A stretch of DNA of 64,000 bases from Dethiosulfatibacter aminovorans DSM 17477 (GCF_900142005.1 NZ_FQZL01000004.1:124001-188000); one strand, 5' to 3'; numbered from the stretch's first letter, positions 1-8,830 are shown. Program-made: numbers and translations. The notes: generated by a model from the sequence alone, not told the origin.

Positions 1-1134
1 CAGCTCGGTACCTATTGCAATGCACTCTTCATCCACCTTAAATTTTCCGTTGTGCAGCGGTTCTGTACATTCAAGAGCCTCATTTCTGCAACCTATCTCA
101 TAGAAGCAACTCGGCAGCTTCTCGGCAAAATATGCAAAGTCTTCAACCTTCAGGGTTGGATGCTTCTTAACTATGACATTCTCCTCTCCCAACATCTTTT
201 TGGAAGTCATCTCCACAACACCTGTTATTTCAGCATCGTTTATCAAAGGACAGTAGCTGTGTTCAACCTCTAGAACTGCCTTTACACCGTATGCTTCTCC
301 AGTCTTAACCACTGCTGCCTCCATTCTGTCCTGCATGACCTTTCTCATGTCCGGATCAAGGGTCCTCAGAATGCCCCTCATCTCTACGCTGTCGGCTATG
401 ATATTACCACCTGTTCCACCATGGATTGAACCGACAGTTAAAACAGCAGAATCAAAAGGTGAAATCTTCCTACTTATTAGAGGCTGCAGAGACTGCAAAA
501 TGGCTCCCGAAGCCACTACAGGATCTATGCCATCATGAGGGCTTGCCCCATGGGCAGAAAAACCCTCAACTCTAATAGTAAGCATGTCTGAGGCTGCGAA
601 AAGCTTACCTGCCTTGATTTCAATCTTTCCTGTCTCTACATCAGGTGTAACATGAAGTCCCAGTACGTGTTCTACCTGGGGGTTTTCGAGGCATCCTTCA
701 AGTATCATACGCTCGGCTCCGCCGGTAGTCTCCTCTGCAGGCTGGAAAAACAACTTCACATTACCCTTCAGATCATCCTTCATATTCTGTAAGACATAAC
801 CCGCACCAAGGAGTATAGTTGTATGGACATCATGACCACAGGCATGCATAACTCCCTCATTCTCGCTCTTGAAAGGCACATCTGCAGTTTCTTTAATAGG
901 CAGGGCGTCTATGTCCGCCCTAAGACCTATGGTCTTTCCCTGCTGTTTTCCTCTTATGATAGCTACTATACCTGTCTTTCTCTTTTCATATTCGATATTC
1001 CATGCTTTCAGGCATTCCATTATCTTTTCCATGGTAAGATGCTCCTCATTACCCAGTTCGGGGTTTTTATGAAGATATCTTCTTACATCGATGAGCTCCG
1101 GCTCTATTTTTTTCACCAATTCCTTTACCAACAT
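1..1134 (-). CDS. M20 family metallopeptidase/amidohydrolase (C-terminus beyond the window)
   Basis: Probable zinc-dependent amidohydrolase of the M20 family (N-acyl-amino-acid, hippurate or indoleacetyl-amino-acid hydrolase type), cytoplasmic. The reading frame is open from the ATG at 1134 to the left edge (378 codons). Near the N-terminus it carries LRADIDALPI, followed by HACGHDVHTT, the usual M20 metal-binding blocks; the visible end reads PLHNGKFKVDEECIAIGTEL, which lies close to the normal C-terminus, so only about 10-20 residues should be missing. An AGAGAGG ribosome site precedes the start. The substrate cannot be inferred from sequence. It is divergent from the small membrane protein gene at 1364. 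Confidence 0.88.
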   Translation of the reverse strand, partial: MLVKELVKKIEPELIDVRRYLHKNPELGNEEHLTMEKIMECLKAWNIEYEKRKTGIVAIIRGKQQGKTIGLRADIDALPIKETADVPFKSENEGVMHACGHDVHTTILLGAGYVLQNMKDDLKGNVKLFFQPAEETTGGAERMILEGCLENPQVEHVLGLHVTPDVETGKIEIKAGKLFAASDMLTIRVEGFSAHGASPHDGIDPVVASGAILQSLQPLISRKISPFDSAVLTVGSIHGGTGGNIIADSVEMRGILRTLDPDMRKVMQDRMEAAVVKTGEAYGVKAVLEVEHSYCPLINDAEITGVVEMTSKKMLGEENVIVKKHPTLKVEDFAYFAEKLPSCFYEIGCRNEALECTEPLHNGKFKVDEECIAIGTEL

Positions 1135-1363
1135 TATTATCTACCTCTCTTCATAATTTTTCGCTTACCTTCAATTATGCAAATCCTGTGCCAAATATTT
1201 CATTATCTTAATAATAAATGTCCATTATACAATTGATGTCAACCATCCATAGTGCTATCATTATATAGGGTGGATATTAGGGATTAATGAAAATAATATG
1301 GCGGTATCTGTCCGGATGCTGCTTTTTTGTATTCAAATTTGACGGGAAATCTGGAGGGCTGAT

Positions 1364-2017
1364 ATGAACATAAGAAAAATAATCAAAGTATTGGCAGTAA
1401 TAGTATTTATAACACTGTTGATTCTAATGAAAATCATGAATATTTTCGATGTTTCAAATGTTCACGAATTTGATAAAATCAGTTTTGAGAAAGGATCATT
1501 TGAGGAAATTGTACTCAATGAATATTATTCAGAAGCTAAAGGTAATGAATTTGGAATAGTTTTTGTGCATCCATTTTTTAATAGAGATGATGACAGGGAC
1601 TTTAAAAGTCAAGCTCCTGAGCTGATTGAAGACATTTTGGTAAAACTCAACAAAATGCAATTGGAATCATATGACAGAGAAGTCATCAATAATATTACAT
1701 GCATTTTCAATGAAGATTATCAGTCATATGATGTCAGAGATAAAAAAGATGACATCGTGTATTATAACAGCTATGTCATAAGATTCAGTATTCCTGGAAC
1801 ATCCGAAGATTTGTCCATATATATTAACAAAAATGACAGCGAATATATACTAGTCAAAAGTGACATATTGAATACATGGGAAGAAAAGAATGAGAAAATT
1901 ATCCATCATGAAATAGAAAGCCTGGAAAAAATATACAAGGTTAATGAAAATCAGTTGGATATGGAATTTATTGATATGCTGCTGGACTTAAGTGATGATA
2001 ACGGAGAACCAAATTAA
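1364..2017 (+). CDS. Membrane-anchored hypothetical protein, paralog 1
   Basis: Family not recognised. The 217-residue product starts with a short basic stretch and one hydrophobic segment (about residues 8-27), then a hydrophilic, acidic remainder, so it is probably anchored with its C-terminal domain outside the membrane. A GGAGG site lies 6 nt before the ATG. It is the first of a tandem pair: residues after the membrane segment (KGSFEEIVLNEYYSEA) align with KGEFNDIIIENYNKEA in the next gene, and both continue with similar charged, beta-rich sequence. The gene is transcribed against the replication fork, unlike most of the window, and against the pyr operon. This suggests a recently acquired or lineage-specific pair. 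No catalytic motif is visible. Confidence 0.7.
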   Translation: MNIRKIIKVLAVIVFITLLILMKIMNIFDVSNVHEFDKISFEKGSFEEIVLNEYYSEAKGNEFGIVFVHPFFNRDDDRDFKSQAPELIEDILVKLNKMQLESYDREVINNITCIFNEDYQSYDVRDKKDDIVYYNSYVIRFSIPGTSEDLSIYINKNDSEYILVKSDILNTWEEKNEKIIHHEIESLEKIYKVNENQLDMEFIDMLLDLSDDNGEPN

Positions 2018-2046
2018 TACATAAATTCAATGACAAGTAGGCTGTC

Positions 2047-2583
2047 ATGAAGAAAAAGACAATATACAGCATCATTTTTTATTCAATATTCTGGCTGTTC
2101 ATCCTATATATTCGTACCGATAATTTCCGGGATTTTGCATACAACAAAGGTGAATTCAATGATATTATCATTGAAAACTACAACAAGGAAGCTGCTGAGG
2201 AAGGATTCCAGCAAGTCTCTATTGTCAAATATTCAGGTGATGACAGAATGAAAAAAACCAGTAGAAGTCAAATTTATATTGAAGAAATGCTGGCTCTATT
2301 CGATGATTTGCATCTTGTTGAAGATTCAGAAAGATGGAATCTTGAAGACACAAAATACCGAATATCTTTTGATAATATCAATACACCTGAATCCGTTGAC
2401 ATTATATTATTTGATGAATCACATTTATCAGTTTGGATTACATTAGTTGACAAAAAAATAGATGAGAAAAATAAAATAATACATTATGATCAAGACTTTA
2501 TCGATTATGGCTATTCTATTCAAGATGATTCAATAAACCTTAAAAAGCTAGAGGAAGTTTTTAATTCAATAAAAAACCAATAA
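2047..2583 (+). CDS. Membrane-anchored hypothetical protein, paralog 2
   Basis: A 178-residue protein of unknown function with an N-terminal hydrophobic segment (about residues 6-22) and an acidic soluble domain. It resembles the preceding gene in size, topology and the block KGEFNDIIIENYNKEA, so the two look like a tandem duplication. It begins 29 nt after the preceding stop and has only a weak ribosome site (GTAGG). A strong bidirectional hairpin follows the stop. Presumably co-transcribed with paralog 1; nothing in the sequence indicates a substrate or partner. Confidence 0.65.
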   Translation: MKKKTIYSIIFYSIFWLFILYIRTDNFRDFAYNKGEFNDIIIENYNKEAAEEGFQQVSIVKYSGDDRMKKTSRSQIYIEEMLALFDDLHLVEDSERWNLEDTKYRISFDNINTPESVDIILFDESHLSVWITLVDKKIDEKNKIIHYDQDFIDYGYSIQDDSINLKKLEEVFNSIKNQ

Positions 2584-2587
2584 CTAA

Positions 2588-2622
2588 AACAGGCTGCAGA
2601 ATTCAACATTCTTCAGCCTGTT
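2588..2622. terminator. Bidirectional terminator between the hypothetical pair and pyrE
   Basis: Perfect inverted repeat apart from one mismatch: a 15-nt arm at 2588-2602 pairs with 2608-2622 around a 5-nt loop (TCAAC). T-rich sequence lies on both sides, so it can end both the plus-strand pair and the minus-strand pyr operon. Confidence 0.75.
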
Positions 2623-2656
2623 ATTTATAAATCTAGCAATCCAATTTTTCTATTCT

Positions 2657-3214
2657 CTACATCTTCCTTGAACCAGGCTTTATCGCCTCTGTTCCCTTTG
2701 CACATTCAGGACAGTTCTCCTTGTCGTATGTCTCGAAGAAAAGTTCCACTGCGCTGTAGATGGGAAGGTCTATCTGACTTACCTTTCTGTCAACAAGGCA
2801 TCCTATTCCTATTACATTTCCACCAAGGTCTTCAAGAACCTTTGCAGTCTCCATGGAAGATTTTCCTGTAGTTACAACGTCTTCCATAATTAGAATCTTG
2901 TCGCCTTCTTTGATCTCGAATCCCCTTCTAAGAGTCATAATGTTGTCTACTCTCTCAGTGAAGATGGTCTTGATGTTGAGCTGGCTTCCAAGCTCGTATG
3001 CAGCCCTTATTCCACCCATGGCAGGTCCTACAATCACATCGATGTCAAGGTCCTTTACCTTCTCGACAACTTCAGCCACAACCTTCCTTGCCTTGTCGGG
3101 ATACTGCATGAGCTTTGCACACTGTACATACTTCTGGCTGTGCTTACCAGATGACAAAAGGAAATGCCCCTCCAAAAGAGCTTCACTTTCCCTGAACAAT
3201 TCTAATAAATCCAT
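2657..3214 (-). CDS. pyrE: Orotate phosphoribosyltransferase
   Basis: Converts orotate plus PRPP to OMP, the fifth step of UMP synthesis, in the cytoplasm. The 185-residue protein has the type I phosphoribosyltransferase PRPP loop MEDVVTTGKSS and the N-terminal block LLSSGKHSQKY, with the C-terminal Cys pair CPEC seen in some clostridial PyrE proteins. I chose the ATG at 3214 because GGAGG sits 5 nt upstream; an upstream in-frame ATG would include that site in the coding region. It is the last gene of the minus-strand pyr run but is separated from pyrD by about 270 bp that holds a structured element and a DnaA-box-like site, so it may have its own promoter. Confidence 0.95.
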   Translation of the reverse strand: MDLLELFRESEALLEGHFLLSSGKHSQKYVQCAKLMQYPDKARKVVAEVVEKVKDLDIDVIVGPAMGGIRAAYELGSQLNIKTIFTERVDNIMTLRRGFEIKEGDKILIMEDVVTTGKSSMETAKVLEDLGGNVIGIGCLVDRKVSQIDLPIYSAVELFFETYDKENCPECAKGTEAIKPGSRKM

Positions 3215-3268
3215 AATATCCTCCATGATTTTCAATTCTATCAACAATTATCTATATTAATCGGTACT

Positions 3269-3277
3269 TTATCCACA
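3269..3277 (-). promoter_or_regulatory. DnaA-box-like 9-mer upstream of pyrE
   Basis: TTATCCACA on the plus strand (TGTGGATAA on the pyrE strand), identical to the consensus DnaA box, 55 nt upstream of the pyrE start. The site upstream of aroD at 20097 has the same layout, reading TGTGGATAAAGT followed about 18-19 nt later by TTGTTGA. Whether DnaA binds here is inference. Confidence 0.4.
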
Positions 3278-3352
3278 ATTTATATAAAAAATACACTCAT
3301 TTTTATATTTTAGTTACTTCTTTAATCCTACTAAGTTAGATTTCCATCTTAG

Positions 3353-3461
3353 AAAAAATATCAGATATCAACGAGGTCGTAAATTCGAGGTTCGTCAATC
3401 AACCTAATAAATAATAGATTGACGTTCCGAGTGAACAGGGAGTTGATATATGATATTTTTT
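3353..3461. ncRNA. 109-nt structured intergenic element, copy A
   Basis: A long outer stem pairs 3353-3372 with 3442-3461 (19 pairs, one mismatch at 3364/3450). An inner helix CGTCAATC (3393-3400) pairs with GATTGACG (3417-3424) around a 16-nt AT-rich loop. The internal loop contains CGAGGTC on the left and CAGGGAG on the right. Copy B at 50449-50557 has the same 109-nt length, the same 16-nt inner loop, and the CGAGGTC and AGGGAG motifs, but different outer-stem sequence. Both ends run into T tracts on the outgoing strand, so the transcribed strand is not settled. It lies between pyrD and pyrE. I do not recognise it as a known riboswitch class. Confidence 0.55.
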
Positions 3462-3481
3462 CGGTGTCGGATTAAAGGATA

Positions 3482-4390
3482 CTACACTATTCCGATGATG
3501 TCCGTAATGTCCTTGATTCCTTCGGCGTCCAGGAACTCTTCCATTTCCCTTATTATATCCACGCAGATGTCGGCTTTTACGAAATTTGCCGTACCAACCT
3601 GCACAAGGGATGCTCCCGCCATAATGAATTCTATGGCGTCCTTTCCTGAGCTAATTCCACCCATTCCGCAGACAGGTATCTCAACCGCCTTTGCAGCCTG
3701 GTGAACCATCCTTAGGGCCACTGGCTTCACTGCAGGTCCTGAAAGTCCCGCATAGGTGTTGTTGAATACAGCCTTTCTCTGGTATATGTCTATCGCCATT
3801 GCGTTAAGGGTATTTATGAGTGAAAGCGCCTCGGCGCCAGCCTCTTCACAGGCTGCAGCCATTTCGGAGATGTTCTCAGCATTTGGCGAAAGCTTAACCA
3901 TGAGGGGCTTTTCACATATTTCCTTTACAGCCTTTACTGTCTCGTAGGCCACTTCCGACTTTATTCCAAAGGCCATTCCTCCTGCCTTCACGTTAGGACA
4001 GGATATGTTAAGCTCGATGATGTCCACATCCGAGTTGTTGAGAAGTCTGACTCCTTCGAGGTAATCCTCAAGGGTTCCTCCGCCTAGATTTGCTATGATG
4101 TTCGTATTGTAGGTTTTCATCTTTTCCATTTCCTGGGAAATGAATGATTCAACACCGGGATTCTGAAGGCCTATGGAGTTCATGAGTCCCATTGGAGTCT
4201 CCCACAGCCTTATGCCGCTGTTGCCTGTCTTGCCCCTTAAGGTAAGACCTTTGGAGCTTATGCCTCCAAGGATTCCAACGTCGTATATCTCGTTGTATTC
4301 CTCTCCGAAGCCGAAGGTTCCGCTTGCAGCCACCACAGGATTTTTGAATATTTTATCCAGAAAACATATTTTCATATTTGCCATGTGCAT
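3482..4390 (-). CDS. pyrD: Dihydroorotate dehydrogenase B, catalytic subunit
   Basis: FMN enzyme oxidising dihydroorotate to orotate. In the type 1B form, electrons pass through PyrK to NAD+. The 302-residue TIM-barrel protein has the N-terminal [16 protein letters not shown] block, the active-site segment [12 protein letters not shown] with the catalytic Cys expected of class 1 enzymes, and the FMN-phosphate region [13 protein letters not shown] followed by [10 protein letters not shown]. The partner pyrK lies 13 nt upstream in the operon, confirming type B. Two starts are close together (4390 and 4384); AGGGAG precedes both, and the second has the more usual spacing. Confidence 0.96.
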   Translation of the reverse strand: MHMANMKICFLDKIFKNPVVAASGTFGFGEEYNEIYDVGILGGISSKGLTLRGKTGNSGIRLWETPMGLMNSIGLQNPGVESFISQEMEKMKTYNTNIIANLGGGTLEDYLEGVRLLNNSDVDIIELNISCPNVKAGGMAFGIKSEVAYETVKAVKEICEKPLMVKLSPNAENISEMAAACEEAGAEALSLINTLNAMAIDIYQRKAVFNNTYAGLSGPAVKPVALRMVHQAAKAVEIPVCGMGGISSGKDAIEFIMAGASLVQVGTANFVKADICVDIIREMEEFLDAEGIKDITDIIGIV

Positions 4391-4403
4391 TCGCTCCCTT
4401 CAG

Positions 4404-5138
4404 CTATTCGCTAAGTATCAGTTCTTTTCCGTTGAAGACAGGGCCGTCCTTGCAGACCCTCTTGTTTCCGTTCACTGTTTCGGTAACGCATCCAAGGCAG
4501 GCTCCAACACCGCAGGCCATTCTCTTTTCAAGGGATGCATATATGTCTATCTTGTGGTCAACGCAGGTCCTTATTATCTTGTTCATCATTATGTCCGGTC
4601 CGCAGGTGATAACCATCCTGTACTTGTCATAGTCGACACAATCCGTAACAAAGCCTTTTGTTCCCACGCTTCCGTCTTCAGTTGCCACAGTTACACTATG
4701 GCCCGTATTTTCAAAGTCCTCTATGGAGTATACTATGTCCTTAAATCCAAGGTATATATCCATATCTGCCTTTTTCATTTCCTTTGCAAGATAATAAAGA
4801 GGAGCAGTTCCTATTCCGCCTCCTATTACTGCAGTCTTTCCCTTAATTGCTTCAAGATCGAAGCCGTTGCCCAATGGTCCAAGAACCTGTACCTCTGTAT
4901 CTTCCTTCATCCTGCTCATCATGTCGGTGCCGTGTCCTGATATCCTGTAAAGCAACACAAGCTTTCCGTCATAGTAGTCGTGTACACTTATAGGTCTCGG
5001 CAGCAGGTAGTCTCCGTTGAGACCCTTCACCATGTAGAACTGTCCCGGTACTGGCTTGGTATCCACATCAAGGGTCATCTTGTAGATTCCCTCTGCAACC
5101 TTTATATTTTCAATTATTCTGGAGAGGGAAGTTTTCAT
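4404..5138 (-). CDS. pyrK: Dihydroorotate dehydrogenase B, electron transfer subunit
   Basis: FAD and [2Fe-2S] subunit that moves electrons from PyrD to NAD+. The 244 residues show the FAD-binding RPISVHD motif (about residues 48-54), the nucleotide-binding GGGIGTAPLYYLA (about 106-118), and the C-terminal iron-sulfur cluster ligands in ACGVGACLGC plus a later Cys in KRVCKDG. The start ATG overlaps the pyrF stop by 4 nt (ATGA), which implies translational coupling. Confidence 0.96.
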   Translation of the reverse strand: MKTSLSRIIENIKVAEGIYKMTLDVDTKPVPGQFYMVKGLNGDYLLPRPISVHDYYDGKLVLLYRISGHGTDMMSRMKEDTEVQVLGPLGNGFDLEAIKGKTAVIGGGIGTAPLYYLAKEMKKADMDIYLGFKDIVYSIEDFENTGHSVTVATEDGSVGTKGFVTDCVDYDKYRMVITCGPDIMMNKIIRTCVDHKIDIYASLEKRMACGVGACLGCVTETVNGNKRVCKDGPVFNGKELILSE

Positions 5139-6004
5139 TTCTTAAGTTCCTCCCGGATCTCATCTCTCATCTTTACAGTTGCCCTTTCAGCAGCCTTTGC
5201 AAAGTCCATAGGGTCAGATCCGTCTTTCTTGTATGCAGTGATTATTCCTCTTGAAGAGTTTACAACTCCTCCGTTACCGTTGATAAGGTAAGGTACAACA
5301 TCCTTGGCTCCGCCGCCCTGGGCTCCATATCCAGGTATGAGTAGGAACATTGACTTTATCTCTTCCCTAAGTTTGATTCCCTCTTCGTTGTTTGTACATC
5401 CAACAACTCCGCCGATTGAACTGAAGCCGCATTCTCCAAGATAGTCCTGGCTAAGCTCCTGGAGCTTTTCTCCTACTGAGGAGTAGAGGTATTTACCTTC
5501 TTCGTTCTTTATGTACTGGAAGTCCCTTGCACCTTGGTTTGATGTCCTTACAAGAACGAAGATTCCCTTATCCTGATTCTTTATATAGTCAAGGAATGGC
5601 TCAAGACTGTCGTTTACACCCATGTATGCATTAAGGGTGATGAAGTCTCCCTCGAAGTCTCCCGTAAAGTGTGCCTTTGCATACATTTCTGCAGTCTTCA
5701 TTATGTCGCCTCTCTTGATGTCGCAGATGCTTATGCTTCCCTTTTCCTTGATGTATTTAAGTGTGTCCGAATAAGCCTTAAGTCCTTCCAGTCCAAGTGC
5801 CTCGTAGTATGCCACCTGAACCTTGAAACATGCAGCCTTGTCGTGTGTCCTGTCTATTATTTCCTTGTTGAATTCGAATATTGCCTCGCCCTTTGTTTCG
5901 AATCTGCTTGCGAATGCAGATGGAAGGTATGAATAATCCGTATCCAGTCCTACGCATACGTGTCCCTTTTCTTCCACTGCCCTATAAAGCTTGTCTACTA
6001 TCAT
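5135..6004 (-). CDS. pyrF: Orotidine 5'-phosphate decarboxylase (type 2 subfamily)
   Basis: Decarboxylates OMP to UMP, the final pathway step. The 289-residue length and the sequence pattern fit the longer type 2 PyrF group rather than the roughly 230-residue type 1. The catalytic charge network is visible as ICDIKRGDIMKTA (about residues 92-104), and the phosphate-binding end as SSRGII (about residue 252). AAAGGAG precedes the ATG. The 5' end overlaps the pyrC stop by 23 nt and the 3' end overlaps pyrK by 4 nt, so the genes are tightly packed. Confidence 0.96.
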   Translation of the reverse strand: MIVDKLYRAVEEKGHVCVGLDTDYSYLPSAFASRFETKGEAIFEFNKEIIDRTHDKAACFKVQVAYYEALGLEGLKAYSDTLKYIKEKGSISICDIKRGDIMKTAEMYAKAHFTGDFEGDFITLNAYMGVNDSLEPFLDYIKNQDKGIFVLVRTSNQGARDFQYIKNEEGKYLYSSVGEKLQELSQDYLGECGFSSIGGVVGCTNNEEGIKLREEIKSMFLLIPGYGAQGGGAKDVVPYLINGNGGVVNSSRGIITAYKKDGSDPMDFAKAAERATVKMRDEIREELKK

Positions 6005-7196
6005 AGTCGGCTCCTTTATATACTATATTTCCGTGCTTGATTGTCATCATCACCTTTCCGAACACCTTTCTTCCATCGAATGGAGTATTCTTTCCCTTTG
6101 ATACGAATTGCGAACTGTCTATCTCATACTCCGTATCCGTTTCGACGAGAACAATATCTCCTTCGTATCCTTCTTCAATCAAGCCCTTGTTGAGACCCAA
6201 TATCCTTGAAGGATTTTCAGACATGATTCTTGAAAGTTCATTCAGGGTGATGCCATTTTGCCTTACCAAAACAGTATAACATATGGGGAAGCTTGTTTCT
6301 ATGCCTGATATGCCCGGTGAGCCATTTTTCTTGTCTTCTGCAGTATGTGGGGCATGGTCCGTTCCTATGGAATCCACATAGCCTTCCCTGATTGCTTCTA
6401 TTATTGCATCTATGTCCTTCTGCTCCCTTAATGGCGGATTGACCCTGTAAACCAGGCTGCTGTCTCCGAATATGTGGTGGGGAGTCACCTCAAAGGTTAC
6501 CGGAAGACCTTCCTCCTTGGCTGCTATTATCCTTTCAACTGCCTCCACGGTGCTCACATGGGCAAGGTGGAGCCTTGCTCCCGTAATCCTGCAGAGGTCT
6601 ATGTCCCTGAAGGTCATGAGGTTTTCTGCTAGCCTCATGTCAGTATCGGAGAAATAGTGGTCCTCGGCATGTGACACAACTATGAGTCCGTTCTCCCTTG
6701 CATAGTTCATTGCATCATACATGAGCTTGTCGTTCATTACACCCTTTCCGTCGTCTGTAATGAAACTCGTTGCTGTTCTTACATCGTCAAGGTGGTCAAG
6801 GGATTCTCCCTTTATTCCATCGGATATGGTTCCAGCCTGAAGTATTTCAACAAGGCCGATTTCCTTTCCTTTGTTTATCACCTTGTTGATCACTTTCGAG
6901 CTGCTGCAGGGAGGATTTGTATTTCCCATGAGTAGTACCGAAGTGTATCCTCCCCTTGCTGCTGCCTTGCTTCCTGTTTCAAGTGTTTCCTTGTACTCAA
7001 ATCCAGGCTCTCTGAAGTGGGTATGTGTATCTGCAAATGACGGCAGGGCTGTTAGTCCCCTGCCGTCAATAATTTCATAGTCCATGTCTTCAGATATACT
7101 TGATGGATCCACAATGATTCCATTTTCAATAACTATTTTTCCATATTCTGTTTTCCTTGAATCCACTATGTTTACATTTTCTATGATTATATTCAT
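5982..7196 (-). CDS. pyrC: Dihydroorotase (class I)
   Basis: Cyclises carbamoyl-aspartate to dihydroorotate. The 404-residue metal-dependent amidohydrolase has the first metal site as DTHTHFREPG, where most relatives have DxHxHLRDPG, then KETLETGSKAAARGG, HAEDH (about residue 175), HVST, and the metal Asp in IGTDHAPHT (about residue 302). The start at 7196 follows GAGGAG with 5-6 nt spacing. The roughly 150-bp gap before it in the operon holds short palindromic repeats. Confidence 0.94.
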   Translation of the reverse strand: MNIIIENVNIVDSRKTEYGKIVIENGIIVDPSSISEDMDYEIIDGRGLTALPSFADTHTHFREPGFEYKETLETGSKAAARGGYTSVLLMGNTNPPCSSSKVINKVINKGKEIGLVEILQAGTISDGIKGESLDHLDDVRTATSFITDDGKGVMNDKLMYDAMNYARENGLIVVSHAEDHYFSDTDMRLAENLMTFRDIDLCRITGARLHLAHVSTVEAVERIIAAKEEGLPVTFEVTPHHIFGDSSLVYRVNPPLREQKDIDAIIEAIREGYVDSIGTDHAPHTAEDKKNGSPGISGIETSFPICYTVLVRQNGITLNELSRIMSENPSRILGLNKGLIEEGYEGDIVLVETDTEYEIDSSQFVSKGKNTPFDGRKVFGKVMMTIKHGNIVYKGADYDSRQAL

Positions 7197-7212
7197 GATT
7201 TCTCCTCTCAAG

Positions 7213-7291
7213 AAAGCAGCTATGCTGCGTTAATTGCCTATGCAGATAAATGCGCATGCAGATAAATGTGCAAGCATTTATCAAGGTGCCC
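7213..7291. repeat. Short palindromic repeat cluster between pyrI and pyrC
   Basis: GCAGC-TAT-GCTGC at 7216-7228 is followed by tandem copies of GCAGATAAATG and an inverted GCATTTATC. Positions 7213-7243 match 56241-56271 (dnaN leader) at 28 of 31 bases by eye. The function is unknown; it may be an mRNA processing or stability element within the pyr message. Confidence 0.45.
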
Positions 7292-7349
7292 TTAAAAGCA
7301 TAACACCAGCACTTCAAGGGGCTATGCATATTAAACTTTCCTAAGCTAT

Positions 7350-7787
7350 CTATATGTCCTGCTTGTTCGGATCATAAGCCTGGTCACAGTAAATGCACCT
7401 GTAAACCTTTTTTTCCTTGTCGACAAGCCTGAAGGTGTGCGCTATTTCCTGCTCTATGGAAGTGATGCATCTTGGATTGTTGCATTTCACTACATGGCTC
7501 ACCTGCTCTGGAAGCTCAAGATTAAGCTTGTCCACGATCTTGTCCCCTTCTATTACGTTTATTGTGATGTTGTGGTCTATGAAGCCAAGCACGTCAAGGT
7601 CTATGTCTATTTCATTCTCTATCTTGATTATGTCTTTTCTTCCCATTTTCTTCGAACACACATTCTTTATCAGTGCCACGGTGAAATCAGCTTCGTCAAG
7701 TTTAAGATACTTGAATATCTTCATTCCCTTTCCGGCTGCTATATGGTCTATTACAAGTCCCTTTTGAATTGAATCTATATTTAACAT
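7350..7787 (-). CDS. pyrI: Aspartate carbamoyltransferase regulatory subunit
   Basis: Allosteric, zinc-containing subunit that binds nucleotides and holds PyrB catalytic trimers in the holoenzyme. The 145-residue protein has the N-terminal nucleotide-binding domain ([16 protein letters not shown]) and a C-terminal Cys4 zinc site made by CNNPRC (about residue 106) and CIYC (about residue 134). It overlaps the end of pyrB by 7 nt. Its presence indicates feedback regulation of the first pathway step as well as transcriptional attenuation. Confidence 0.96.
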   Translation of the reverse strand: MLNIDSIQKGLVIDHIAAGKGMKIFKYLKLDEADFTVALIKNVCSKKMGRKDIIKIENEIDIDLDVLGFIDHNITINVIEGDKIVDKLNLELPEQVSHVVKCNNPRCITSIEQEIAHTFRLVDKEKKVYRCIYCDQAYDPNKQDI

Positions 7788-8710
7788 GCTTCTACCCCCA
7801 ACAATTTAGTTATAAGCGCCATTCTTACAAACATTCCATATTTCGCCTGTGGGAAATATGCCGCTCTCGGATCATTGTCTATTTCAACAGAGATCTCATT
7901 TACCCTTGGAAGCGGATGAAGTACGCACATGTCTTCCTTCGCCAGACTCATCTTTTCCTTGTCAAGTATATATGAATCCTTAAGCCTTATATAGTCTGCC
8001 TCATTGAAGAATCTCTCTCTCTGAACCCTTGTCATATAAAGGATGTCAAGCTCTGAAATGACCTCTTCAAGCCTTTCAACTTCCTTGTATTCCATGTTGT
8101 TCTTGTCCAGTGTCTCTTCCCTTATATAGTCGGGAATTTTAAGTTCATCAGGCGATATCAGTACGAATTTGATGTTTGAGTATCTTGACAGAGCCTTCAT
8201 GAGGGAGTGTACTGTACGTCCGAACTTAAGGTCTCCGCAGATGCCTATGGTGAAATCTGAAAGCTTGCCCCTGCGTGATCTGATTGTAAGCAAGTCTGTC
8301 AGTGTCTGTGTGGGATGCTGGTGACCTCCGTCTCCTGCATTGATTACGGGTATAGGTGAAGTAAGTGATGCTACCTTTGGTGCTCCTTCCTTTGGATGTC
8401 TCATTGCGCAAATATCAGCATAGCATGCTATTGTTTGAACAGTATCCTTTACGCTCTCACCCTTTGATGCAGATGAACTTCCTGCAGATGAGAATCCAAG
8501 TACACTGCCGCCAAGTCTCAGCATTGCAGCCTCGAAGCTCAGTCTTGTTCTTGTGCTTGGCTCGTAGAAGCATGTCGCAAGCAGCCTGCCTTTGCACACT
8601 TCTGCATATTTTTTCGGATTAGCTATAATATCGTCAGCCAGGTCAAATATGCTGTCAAGCTCCTCCACTGTGAAATCCATTGGGTCGATAAGATGTCTTC
8701 CTTTTAACAT
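7781..8710 (-). CDS. pyrB: Aspartate carbamoyltransferase catalytic subunit
   Basis: Transfers the carbamoyl group from carbamoyl phosphate to aspartate, the committed step of pyrimidine synthesis. The 309-residue protein shows the carbamoyl-phosphate site [15 protein letters not shown] (about residue 50) and the [12 protein letters not shown] motif (about residue 130). The ATG at 8710 is preceded by AGGAGG with 5-nt spacing, which selects it over a start 30 nt upstream. It is the first structural gene of pyrBICFKDE, about 155 nt downstream of the predicted transcription start. Confidence 0.96.
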   Translation of the reverse strand: MLKGRHLIDPMDFTVEELDSIFDLADDIIANPKKYAEVCKGRLLATCFYEPSTRTRLSFEAAMLRLGGSVLGFSSAGSSSASKGESVKDTVQTIACYADICAMRHPKEGAPKVASLTSPIPVINAGDGGHQHPTQTLTDLLTIRSRRGKLSDFTIGICGDLKFGRTVHSLMKALSRYSNIKFVLISPDELKIPDYIREETLDKNNMEYKEVERLEEVISELDILYMTRVQRERFFNEADYIRLKDSYILDKEKMSLAKEDMCVLHPLPRVNEISVEIDNDPRAAYFPQAKYGMFVRMALITKLLGVEAC

Positions 8711-8763
8711 AATTTCCTCCTTTTGGTCTCTCCGGACCATTTTAAAAGTGTTTTCTTTATATC

Positions 8764-8797
8764 AAAAAAGCCTTCCTCTGCATGACGAGAGGAAGGC
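8764..8797 (-). terminator. Intrinsic attenuator in the pyr leader
   Basis: On the minus strand GCCTTCCTCT pairs perfectly with AGAGGAAGGC around an 8-nt loop and is followed by six T residues, a complete intrinsic terminator 54 nt before pyrB. With the upstream PyrR-type loop it forms a classical pyrimidine attenuator. Confidence 0.9.
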
Positions 8798-8830
8798 GTA
8801 AATTTGCCGTATCTTGCTTATTAATTTCAT

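Noticed and set aside
3353..3461. SRP 4.5S RNA or another known small RNA
   Set aside because: The length is similar, but the GGAA-type tip loop and the conserved helix-8 sequence are absent.
4173..4940. Long plus-strand open frames opposite pyrD, pyrK and other operon genes
   Set aside because: They are antisense shadows of well-supported genes, without ribosome sites or recognisable domains.
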